This document shows positions 32,752 to 42,377 of a DNA stretch of 64,000 nucleotides, one piece after another (position 1 is the stretch's first letter; each line of letters starts with the position of its first letter). The stretch comes from Pegoplata infirma (taxonomy: Eukaryota; Arthropoda; Insecta; Diptera; Anthomyiidae). Location of the stretch: assembly GCA_963921195.1 (NCBI GenBank), contig OY992536.1, positions 329,919,038-329,983,037 on the forward strand, written 5' to 3'. Made by a program: the position numbers and the translations under genes. The notes under the pieces are model-generated. The model did no database searches. It was not told the DNA's origin and worked only from the letters and a program-made list of their open reading frames with translations.

Positions 32752-32884
32752 GGTGTTGACACAATAAAATTCAAGAGAATTACAGAAATTTTATGAAATT
32801 CAATACCCGAGTAAAAAAAAGTTGTATGGTAAAACATGTTATCTTATAAAATTATATATAATTTATTGGATCTGATTTTGCTAA

Positions 32885-33235
32885 ATTTCATCCGAAAATT
32901 GGCCGCGCCAAAGTTATCTCATAACATCTTATAATATATGATGTTACAGTTTAATATTTGATTGTATGTGATTTCATCCGGAAATTGGCCGCGCCAAAGT
33001 TATCCCAAATTATCTCTTATCATGATTTTGTATTAAATATGATATAATATGATGTAATTTCATCCGGAAATTGGCCGCGCCAAAGTTATCTTAAAATATC
33101 CAATATCATGATTTTATATTAAATTGGATATTATATAATGTAATTTCATCCGAAATTTGGCCGCGCCAAAGTTATCTTATAATATCTGATATCTTGATTT
33201 TATAAAAAAATTATTGGATACATTTTTATCCAAAA
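32885..33235. repeat. 86-bp tandem array, four units
   Basis: TTGGCCGCGCCAAAGTTATC recurs with GGCC at 32901, 32987, 33073 and 33159, exactly 86 bp apart. The conserved G+C-rich box (TTGGCCGCGCCAA is itself palindromic) stands in otherwise A+T-only DNA, so it may be a protein-binding site. Confidence 0.9.
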
Positions 33236-33311
33236 AATGTTTCTGTTTTTAGATTTATTTTTAGATATAATAATGTCAAACTGAAAATTAATAAAAAAAA
33301 AAAAAAAAAAA

Positions 33312-33392
33312 CTTCGAACTGACGGGGATTAGAACCACAAGTCTTCCGTTTTGTAATCGCAATCTCTACCCTCTAGACCAGCGGACGTTGTT
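33312..33392 (-). pseudogene. tRNA-like sequence followed by a T run
   Basis: On the minus strand an A-box-like TGGTCTAGAGGG (33380-33369) and a B-box-like GGTTCTAATCC (33336-33326) are about 35 nt apart, as in tRNA genes. The 3' end runs directly into about 20 Ts, a Pol III terminator. Acceptor and anticodon stems do not pair well by eye, so this is a tRNA relic or tRNA-derived sequence rather than a working tRNA. Confidence 0.55.
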
Positions 33393-33740
33393 AGCAAATA
33401 ACAACTTTAAAAGACTTAGTTTTAAATAAATTGATCGTATCTAATTATATCAAATTGATCTAACAATTAGTAATATATGATTATATCCAATTAAATATGT
33501 TATTCACTTGCACACAATTTTCAAAAAGACTTAGAAAATTTTTGATAAAATTTGCAAAAAAAAAAAAAAAAATGGTATGACGTACAGCGCTATTAGGAGC
33601 TTCCATGGTAAGCTTAAACAATAATTTTAATGTAGCGGTATGCATTATTTCCAAGTCATATGCTTCCAAAGTGAAATAAGACTTTGGCTTATAAATTTGA
33701 AATTTTTCAAGGAATCAGGAAATCAGAATTTTATTTGAGA

Positions 33741-34205
33741 TCGGGTTCCAAAAATCATTTATAATTTGATAATTTAAACCAAATATAGCTATTATTAACT
33801 ATATAAATGCAATATAAATTTTTAAAAATGATTGCAAAAATTCAAAAAGTTAAATTTTTTAAGTTCTAAAAAAATAAATGCAATAAAAAAATGTTTTCTA
33901 TTTAAAAAAAAATAAAAAAAATATATTTTTTTTTGGAATCGAACTCGGGTTCCCAAAAATGATAGATAATTTTATAATAAATTAAATATAGTTATATATA
34001 ACTATATAACAGCAATATAATTTTTTAAAAATGATTGCAAAAATTCAAAAAAAGAAAAATTTTTAGTTCTAAAAAAAATAAATGCAATAAAAATGTGTTT
34101 TCTATTTAAAAAAAATAAAAAAAAAATATTTTTTTTCTGGAATTGAACTCGGGTTCCCAAAAATTATAGATAATTTTATAATAAATCAAATATAGTTATA
34201 TATAA
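33741..34205 (-). repeat. ~204-bp tandem array with tRNA-like B boxes, left part
   Basis: GGGTTCCAAAAAT at 33744, GGGTTCCCAAAAATGATAG at 33947 and GGGTTCCCAAAAATTATAG at 34151 mark units about 204 bp apart. On the minus strand two of them carry the B-box GAGTTCGATTCC or GAGTTCAATTCC followed by T runs. The last unit is cut by the Helitron at 34206 and resumes at 37053. Confidence 0.85.
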
Positions 34206-37052
34206 TCCTTATCCTTATATATATATAAAAATGACATGTTAGTTTGTTTGTTTGTTTGTTTGTATGTTTGTTTGTTTGTGTCGCTTTCAGAAAAAAACTA
34301 CTGAACCGATTCAAATGAAATTTGGCATGTAGATAGAGAATTTTCTGGAATGAAAAATGCGACCAATGGCATCTCGATTGGATGCCCCGCCCCCTTTTAC
34401 GCCCACTTTTTGTGAATTTCAGATTTTTTAATATATTTGGATGTTTGTTACTGTATTTGGATGTTTGTTACTATATTTGAATGTTTCTTACCGATTACCA
34501 TGAAATTTGCTATCCCGCATCTTGATTGGAAGCCACGCCTCTTTTACGCCCACTTTTGTAAATTCAAGGCTTTTCAATACATTTGCCTGTTTGTTACAAT
34601 ATTTGGTTGATTGTTACCAATTCACATGGGATACATATAGCAATTTTTGTGGAAGTGAATATAGGCCTTACCGCATTCGGATTCGATGCCCCGCCTTTTT
34701 TACGCCCACTTTTTTTTAGTTTATGCCGTTTTCACGCCAAAACGATGTAACGAATTCAAAAGGAATTTGGCATACAGTGAGTTTTCTGGAGTGCAATAGT
34801 GGCTTTACGCCCACCTTTTTTATAAATTCGACATTTTACAATATATTGGTTGTTTGTTTTCTTTAACATTCCACTTTATATATTTAAAATATCTTTCTTG
34901 AATTATCCTTATCCTTATATATATATAAAAATGACATGTTAGTTTGTTTGTTTGTTTGTTTGTTTGTTTGTTTGTTTGTGTCGCTTTCAGAAAAAAACTA
35001 CTGAACCGATTCAAATGAAATTTGGCATGTAGATAGTACGTTTCCTGGAATGAAAACTGGCACCAATGGCATCTCGATTGGATGCCCCGCCTCCTTTTAC
35101 GCCCACTTTTTGTGAATTTCCGATTTTTCAATATATTTGGTTGTTGTACTATATTTGGATGTTTGTTACCGATAAACATGCAATTTGGCATACTAATAGG
35201 GCGTTTTTGCAAGGAAATATATGCCATCCCGCATCTTGATTGGATGCCACGCCTCTTTTTACACCCACTTTTTGTAAATATATGATCCTTGCAAAGGGGC
35301 GTGGCATTCTTTGGTTTTTCTGTCTGTCTGTACCGATTTACATTAAATCTTCACCACAGATAGTACTAACCGAGACGGGAACTATAGGCCATAAGAGAGA
35401 CCGATCTGCCAAGTGGGCGTAAAATGCCACGCCCCTTTGTATTATATTGAACATTATTTCTGCCTTTTCAGCAATTACACTTAAACGGCTGAACCGATTT
35501 TAAAAAAATTTTCACCACATACTACTAATCCAAGCGGGAAATATAATTCATAATAGGGCGGCGATCACACAAAGAGGCGAAAATGCCACGCCCCTTTGTA
35601 CTTCATTGAAAGGTATTTCTATCTGTTCCGTAATCACGCTTAAACGTCTGAACCGATTTTAATGAAAATTTCACCACACATAGTACTAACCCAGACGGGC
35701 ACTATAGGTTATAATAGGAGGGCGCTATGACGGATGGGCGTAAAAGTCCACGCCCCTTTGTATTACATTGAAAGTTATTTCTGCCAGTTCCGTAATTACT
35801 CTTAAACGTCTGAACAGATTTTATATTATATTTATTCATTTGTGTCTGCAATTCCAGATCATGTTGGTAACCCTTGCGAAATAATGTAAGAGACAAAAAA
35901 GATTTTATTGCAATTTTCAACACAGATAGTACTAACCGAAGCGGGAACAATATGCCATATCAGCACGTTATTGGGCAAACGCGTTTGAAAATGTCGCTCT
36001 TTGTATTAATTTCAAATTATTTTTGACTGCCATAATAAAGCGCGTTTGGACAAAGAGGCATTAGTTGCATCGCTCTTTTGTACTATACTAAAAGTTGTTT
36101 CTGTTAGTTCCGCAATTACTCATCAACGGCTGAATCAATTAAGATGAAATTTTCGTCACAGATAGTACTAAACGAGGCGGGAACTATAGAACATAAAATG
36201 AGCGATCGGACAAAGGGGCATAAAATAACACGCCCTGTTAAATTTATTGCACCTCCTTTCTGCCTTTTTCGCAATCACGCTTATTCGGCTTAACTGATTT
36301 TGAAGAAATTTCCACAGCAGATTGTACTAACCGAGGCAGGAACTATAGGCCACAAAAGAGTGTGGTTTGACAAAGGGGACCCACGCTATTTTGTATTACA
36401 TTGAAAGTTATTTCTGCCTGTTCCACAATCAAGCTTAAACGGCTTAACCAATTTTAATGGATTTTTCACCACATATAGTACTTTCGAAACGGGAATAATA
36501 AACCATAATAGAGCGTGTTTAGACCACGGGGCGTAAGTTGTCACGCCCCTTTGCACCACACTGAAAGTTATTTTCTGTCTGTTCCTTAATTACGCTTAAT
36601 CGCCTTAACTGATTTTAACAAAATTTCAACACATATAGTACTTACTAACCGAGGCGGGAACAATATGCCATATTAGCGCGTGATTGGGCAAAGGCGTGTA
36701 TTTTTGCCAGTTCCGCAATCACGCAAAAACGGCTGAGCCAATTTTTAATAAATGACTAACAGATGCGGGCCCATATCAGTGTGCGATCGAACAAAGGGAC
36801 GTAAATTTCCACACCCATTTATAATATATTGAAATATATTTCTGCCTATTCGTTTATCACGCTTAAACGTCGAGTACTAAATAAGGCGGGAATAAAGGGT
36901 CATATCAGCGCGCGATCGGGCAGAGGTGGTGTAAAGTAATGCGAAATTGAAATTTTCACCAGATGGAGTGCTAACCGAGAATGCATTACAAACTGTTATT
37001 CATTATATAATATTTTTTTCAACCCGGGCAACGCCGGGTGCGAAACAGCTAG
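34206..37052 (+). mobile_element. Helitron-like element, 2.85 kb, with diagnostic 3' hairpin
   Basis: Starts TCCTTATCCTTATATATATA after an A. It ends in a perfect hairpin ACCCGG-GCAACG-CCGGGT followed nine bases later by CTAG, then T. These are the hallmarks of a Helitron. A second almost identical 5' segment starts at about 34909 (a ~700-bp partial duplication with a (GTTT)n run). The remainder is a degenerate tandem array. No Rep/helicase coding; non-autonomous. Confidence 0.9.
35280..36980. repeat. Degenerate ~165-bp tandem array inside the Helitron
   Basis: About ten units of the order CCACGCCCCTTTGTA ... GTTATTTCTGCC ... CACGCTTAAACGGCTGAACC ... TTCACCACA.ATAGTACTAA ... GCGGGAACTATAGG. 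Units diverge more toward the right. Confidence 0.85.
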
Positions 37053-37225
37053 TAACTGTATAAAAGAAAAACATTTTTTTAAAAATGATTGCAAAAATTC
37101 CAAAAATGAAAATTTTTTAGTTCTAAAAAAATTAAACGCAATAAAAAAGTGTTTTCTATTTAAAAAAAAATTAAAAAAAAACTTTTTTTTCTCGACTGGG
37201 CCGGGAATCGAACTCGGGTTCCCAA
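37053..37225 (-). repeat. B-box tandem array, right part
   Basis: Continuation of the unit interrupted at 34205. On the minus strand GGGAACCCGAGTTCGATTCC (37223-37204) followed by CGGCCCAGTCGAG is the most tRNA-like T-arm and acceptor half of the array. Confidence 0.75.
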
Positions 37226-38290
37226 AAATCATATGTAATCTTATATGAAATAAAAAGTTTTGTATAACCATATATGTTGACATACAAAAATAAATTTTGA
37301 AATACTGGCATATATAATTATATATAGCTAGTTGTTTGGTCAAAAAAATATTTTTTTTATACATGATTATATCAAAATATATATTCCATTACATATGCGA
37401 CCATTTATAAATATATATTGAGTTTAGACGAAATTTGCGTATATATAGTACCATACAAACACAGATATGTTATCGTTTAAGACACATAATTATATCTATT
37501 ATTTTTGTTGTAAATTTTTTTAGTATGGAACCATATATAGTTTTAAATGGTATTATATTAGTCATATATAATTATACATAAATTGATACTGGATTTTTTG
37601 TTTAGTAAAGTCCTATACATAATTAGATATAAAGTCAAGTATAATAATGTATGAAATCGGATTAAGTTTTATGTGCAACGTATGATTACATCTACCATAT
37701 ATATTAATATATTATGAACAATATAATTAGATATGATTTTATATGACATCATTTAAAAAAATTGGAAAATTTCAAAGTGAGATATAATTTTATACTTTGA
37801 CTCATATAGTTGTATATGGTTTTATGAAAACATATAAAATAATATACATTTATATAAATTCCTTTTTACTCGGGTATTCAAATGTGATTTTCTCGAAAAA
37901 TACGAAAAATGATCTTCTGATTTTTTTTTGGTGTGGATAGACAAACATCTGAACTTTTTTGATAAATTGACTTTTATTAAAAATGAAAAATACCAAAACA
38001 GGTTCTTAAAATTTTTCAAAAAAAAAAAAAAATTTTAATCGATAGCCCATAAAAAAATATAAAAGAATGTAAAATTTTTTAAATTGTAGTGGATTCCGGT
38101 ATTATTTGATAAATATTTAATCAAGGGAACTCGACACAAATTTTACCATTTTTTCAATATTTAACCACGCCTCCTTAGCCCAGTTTTTTTTTTAATTTAA
38201 CAACCAAAAACATAACTTTCTTAGTTTCATATAGTGCAATCCATACTACCCATTTGGTAAGGAATACCTCCTATATGTTTATATTATATG

Positions 38291-39174
38291 GATGAAAAGT
38301 TTTTTTTAATGCCCATTCCATGTTTTGTCGAACTTATAGAAATTATGTTTTGTTAAGTTGTTTTCTCTCAAAAATTTGTAAGTGTTGAGGTACTTTATAT
38401 GAAGAAGTACACACGTACGACCCCCAAATTCATATACGTGTTTTTTTCTTATGCCGAATTTCCAATTAGTTCAGCTTTTATTTAGATTTTTCTGAAAGGC
38501 AATAATTTTTTTAAGAGGGTAACCCTTTTTTAAACCACCAATATAGCCCCAAACCTGAACATTTAACCTAAACATTTAAAAATTGCAGAACATGAGGAGT
38601 GCAAGATACACTCAAAATATTTTGTAGGCAAAAACAAATGAAAAACGCATTTAAAACAAGTGATAAAACAATTGAAAACCATCCCAGTTGTTATTCATTT
38701 GTTTTAACAAACATCAACATTTATTTTGTTACTCTTCATACAATTTTCTAAAATAAATAACATTGAACATTAAAAAATAATGTCTCTTTCATATTTTTTT
38801 TACCAACAAACTCAAAAAAAAAAAAAAAAAAAACCTACGTAAAAATTAAAAATTAATGATTGATGTGTTATTTTTACCAACAAATTAAAAAAAGAATCAT
38901 CTACATTCGGGCTAGACACTCTACCCATCGTGCCAAAGTCACTTCATACAATCATGTTTTTATATTTCTATAAATAATTTTTTAAATTTTTTTTTTTACA
39001 AAAAAATAACCCACACAATTTGGAAAAAAAACTAATGATTTATCTTTAAAAATGCCAACAATTAAAAAAAAAATGTACACAAATCATTAAAAATTAAGGA
39101 AGAATCACTTATTTTTACTTACAGAACAAAAATAAATGATTTTAAAACTTGAATGCTAAAGAAAGTCTTTATTT
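38291..39174. other. A+T-rich sequence, no gene seen
   Basis: Long A and T runs (about 38816-38835, 38988-39005). ACATTTATTTTGTT- and AATGATTTA-like phrases repeat loosely. No coding frame. Confidence 0.4.
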
Positions 39175-39867
39175 TTATACCCTACACCACTATGTGGTAC
39201 AGGGTATATTGAGTTTGTGCTGATGTTTGTAACTACCCGAAATATTGGTTCTAGACATACCTTCAAGTATACCGATCGACTCATAATTACTTTTTGAGTC
39301 GATTTAGCGATGTCCGTCCGTCCGTCTGTCCGTCTGTCCGTCCGTCCGTCTGTCCGTCTATCATAATGACTCTAATGACGGTATTATAATAAATAAATAT
39401 CGCTTTGAAATTTAGCAGGTAATCAAATTTTGTATGCACGAATCGTCATTCAAAATTTCAAAGGAATCGGATCAGTCCTTCTGGTAGTCCCCATACAAAC
39501 CACTCTCCCGATATTCACATAATTCCCTCAAAATTCATAAAAATTGAAATATTTGATAAAAATTGTATTTTTAGGTGTTAAACGTGTACTTAAGTAACCT
39601 AATCAAATCGGAATATAATTGCACCATTTTTGGACTAAGTCCCCCTAATATAATTTCGACCGATATTCAGGTGAATCGGTCTACTAACAAAAAAAATAAA
39701 CCAATTTCACTAAAATTTGATCTGTGTGTGTTTTCTACACTAAATAAAGATCTTACAAAAGACAGATCCAGTCGGTCCATATTTGGACTTGGGACGCATT
39801 TTCCGATAAACACTGGTGTAGGGTATCACATGGTCGGTCTTGACCGACTATAACTTTCTTACTTGTT
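39175..39867 (+). mobile_element. mini-me/DINE-type repeat, (GTCC/GTCT)n core
   Basis: Same order as 10575-11442: TATACCCTACACCACTATGT, GAGTTTGTGCTGATGTTTGT, microsatellite at about 39313-39358, then GGTGTAGGGTATCACATGGT, GGTCGGTCTTGACCGAC and CTTACTTGTT. Shorter internal segment than the other copy. Confidence 0.85.
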
Positions 39868-39981
39868 TATGTTGTTTTTATTTTAAAACAAAGAACAGAA
39901 ATAGTCATTAAAAAAAAATTAACATTAAACAAATGGTTTTTCTTTTAAAAACGACAAAACGTAAAACTTTTTAAATAACCT

Positions 39982-40495
39982 CCCGGTGAAAAATGTGCAT
40001 ATATGGATACATATATGTAAATATATGGATGCATATATGTAAATATATGAGCATATATGGTCATATATGAAATTGTATGCAGTCATATATGATCATATTT
40101 GCAACATATATGTCCATATACGTAAAATGAGGGCATATGCCCATATAAGTATGACATTTGTGGACATATATGGAGCATATATGTCATATATGTTCAATGA
40201 ACCTTTTTTGACGCGGTTTAGCTCACGGGAGATTATCGCTAGAGCCCAAATATTTTGGGAATCTTCATAAAACATGTCAAAGTTAATTTTGAGGGGGGTA
40301 CATCATCAACTTTTTTTTTTTGAGTCACTCTAATGTTCATATGCCCTCATTTTACGTATATGGACATATATGTTGCAAATATGATCATATATGCCTTCAT
40401 ACAGTATCATATATATTCATATATGCTACATATATGGACATATATGAAGCTGTATGAACGCGTATATGACCATATTTGTACCATTTTTCACCGGG
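39982..40495. mobile_element. CATATATG-rich palindrome, 514 bp
   Basis: Ends CCCGGTGAAAAATG / CATTTTTCACCGGG are inverted. Arms match through TGAGGGCATATG / CATATGCCCTCA with many CATATATG octamers. The centre (about 40200-40330) is a non-palindromic insert with GGTTTAGCTCACGGGAG. Related CATATATG sequence at 49050-49320 also carries a TTTTCACCCGGG end. Confidence 0.85.
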
Positions 40496-40542
40496 CTACA
40501 AACAGTTAAGACATAATTTTTTCAGTGTGTGGGGTACCTTTA

Positions 40543-40840
40543 TTGTAAATAGTTGAGGGTGTATAGAAGTTTGTCAATTCTTATGTAACTCATCGAAATA
40601 TCAGTGATAGCTTCCAAGACATTCGAGCAATGTCCGTTGAAATGACAATTATGGCTTTAATATTTTACAGATATAACTGATGTTGTCCTTTGAAGTGTGG
40701 TATTGCATTTGAGCGATATTGGTTAATCGGTTTAGAAGTTATAAACTAACATGAACGGACACCAAAATGTTTACTTACATTGTGGAAGGTAGAAATATAT
40801 TCGGCAAGGCGGAATTTAACTTTTTCTGCTAGTTTTTTTT
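40543..40840 (+). mobile_element. Degraded mini-me-type copy without microsatellite
   Basis: GTAACTCATCGAAATATCAG and CATTCGAGCAATGTCCGT match the flank of the 3858-4534 copy. The end TACATTGTGGAAGGTAG...CGGCAAGGCGGAATTTAAC matches its other terminus. Confidence 0.6.
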
Positions 40841-42377
40841 TTTTTTTTTGCCTTGGCTCTTGGTACTCGTTAAATTTATTTTTTATGTTTTGTCATTATT
40901 GTTGTACGAGTGTAGCATGTGAATGTTCATTTTTTTTTTTGGCGTTTTTGTTTTTCTCTTACGTATTGTTGTTGTATATCCAAGTGTTAATTTTTTACTG
41001 TAACACAGTCGAGCACTTTTTTTGTTGTTCTTGTGCTGATTTTCTTTTTAGTTATTTATCACACACAATATTTTAAGGATGTAAAAGGTAATACGACCAT
41101 GCATGTATAAGAGGATGTGTGGTAAAATTGGTGCAAGAAGAGAGTAATTTTTGTATTTTTATTATTTTGTTGTGCTTTTTTTAGCAGCTGAAATAATTTA
41201 AGTTGTGCACCGAAATTCAGTTTCAATGACTTAAACTTGATGCGAAAGCATGGCTGACCCAAATTTTGTCAAATTGGCGAAATATTTTCAGTCTTTCTTT
41301 TTCTATCTTTTCTTGTGTTTTTTTTTGCTTTTTCAATTCCTCGACACAATTTATTTTTTTTTATTATTATTTATTTATCACTTTTTTTGTTTTTGTTTAA
41401 AATTTTAGTGAATGCTCTTGTTTAATATCTGCTCTGTTGTAAAATGCCAAGGATGGCATGATGATGGTGATATTAATATCAAACCATGAATAGTGACTAA
41501 TATCTTTTTCTGTTTTTGTTTGTCAAAAAATTTTAAAACGAAAATAAAGAAACGTGGTTTTTTTTTCTCTATATCTCCTAAATTGAATCATTCAGTTTTA
41601 TTCTGGTTGTGCTGTTTTTCCCATTCATATTTTGTTATTGTTGTTGTGTTTTTTTTTTTTTTTGTTGTCTGCAGCCAAATTACTGCTAGTATATGTATGT
41701 AGAGTCTGTTTTAGCCTTCAGAGTCTGTCCGTACAAGTAGCATGCTTGCTAGCAAAAGCTATTTGACTTGACAGGAGTCATGTCGCCTTTAGCTTAAAAT
41801 CATGATTTACGATCAAAGACAAGTGGTAATTTTTAAATGTTTTTTCTTCTTCTTTTTCATTTTTTGTTTTTTTTTTTATCTTTTTGCTGTGTGTATTACA
41901 AAAGTGCTCATTCAGATTTTTTTTTTTTTTTGCTTATTTCTATATAGAAACAACAACAACGAAAATAAAATTATTTTAAACATAAGCAATCTAAATAATC
42001 AGATTTAATTAAGTTTTATACTATAATACGAAAAAAAACACATACTCGCGCAAACATACGAACATACACAGATATCGTTACAATAAATTCAAAAGGACAT
42101 TTTAACAGACCGTGTATTTGGGAAAATGGATTTAAAAAAGTTATATGCTATTTTCGGTTTCGATAAATTTTTAAATACCCTCCAGAATGATAACCAAAGA
42201 ATAATTAAAAAAAAATTGGACTCGGAAATCAAAATATTTGGTGTTGACTTTCTGACATTAACTCGTCTATTCTAAGAAAATTGTCATCTATAACAAATAA
42301 CAAAATTGTAACAAGGCTAATTTTCTACGTAAGGGGCTTCACCGTTATCGAATTATGTTGAATTATGTTGGGCATTA
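40841..42377. other. T-rich low-copy sequence, no gene seen
   Basis: Many long T runs and low-complexity F/L/C-rich frames (40780-41076, 41493-41702, 41802-42008). It might be intronic host DNA; no splice-supported exon found. Confidence 0.4.

Larger units (their letters stand above)
32805..37875. mobile_element. ACCCGAGTAAAAA-ended element, 5.07 kb with nested parts
   Basis: Ends ACCCGAGTAAAAA (32805) and TTTTTACTCGGGT (37875) are inverted; flanks ATTCAAT and ATTCAAAT approximate a target duplication. The subterminal sequence is extremely rich in TATATAA/TTATATA. It contains the 86-bp array, a tRNA-like sequence, the ~204-bp B-box array and a Helitron. No transposase. Confidence 0.7.
32050..38290. 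mobile_element. Large foldback interrupted by a 5-kb nest
   Basis: The left arm (about 32090-32640) and right arm (about 37878-38290) are inverted: GGTGGTATGGATAGC / CAATCCATACTACC, TTAAATATTGGAAAAACGGT / ATTTTTTCAATATTTAACC, TTGTCTATCCACAC / GTGTGGATAGACAA, CGTATTTTTCGAGAAAA / TTTTCTCGAAAAATACG. The left arm contains the MITE 32451-32563. The space between the arms is the element 32805-37875 plus a short block with a hairpin at 32698-32751. The outermost ends are not sharply defined. Confidence 0.75.

Noticed and set aside
33312..33392. Functional tRNA gene
   Set aside because: A and B boxes and T run are present, but acceptor and anticodon stems do not pair by eye; called a relic.
34820..35422. 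Frames inside the Helitron (for example 135 residues, minus)
   Set aside because: They overlap on both strands within the duplicated 5' region and contain TNKQTNKQ from the (GTTT)n run.
37000..37060. Rho-independent-like terminator (ACCCGG hairpin)
   Set aside because: The hairpin followed by CTAG is the Helitron 3' end, and the organism is eukaryotic.
40780..42008. F/L/C-rich frames as membrane proteins
   Set aside because: T runs give hydrophobic translations; no conserved residues, splice support or codon bias.
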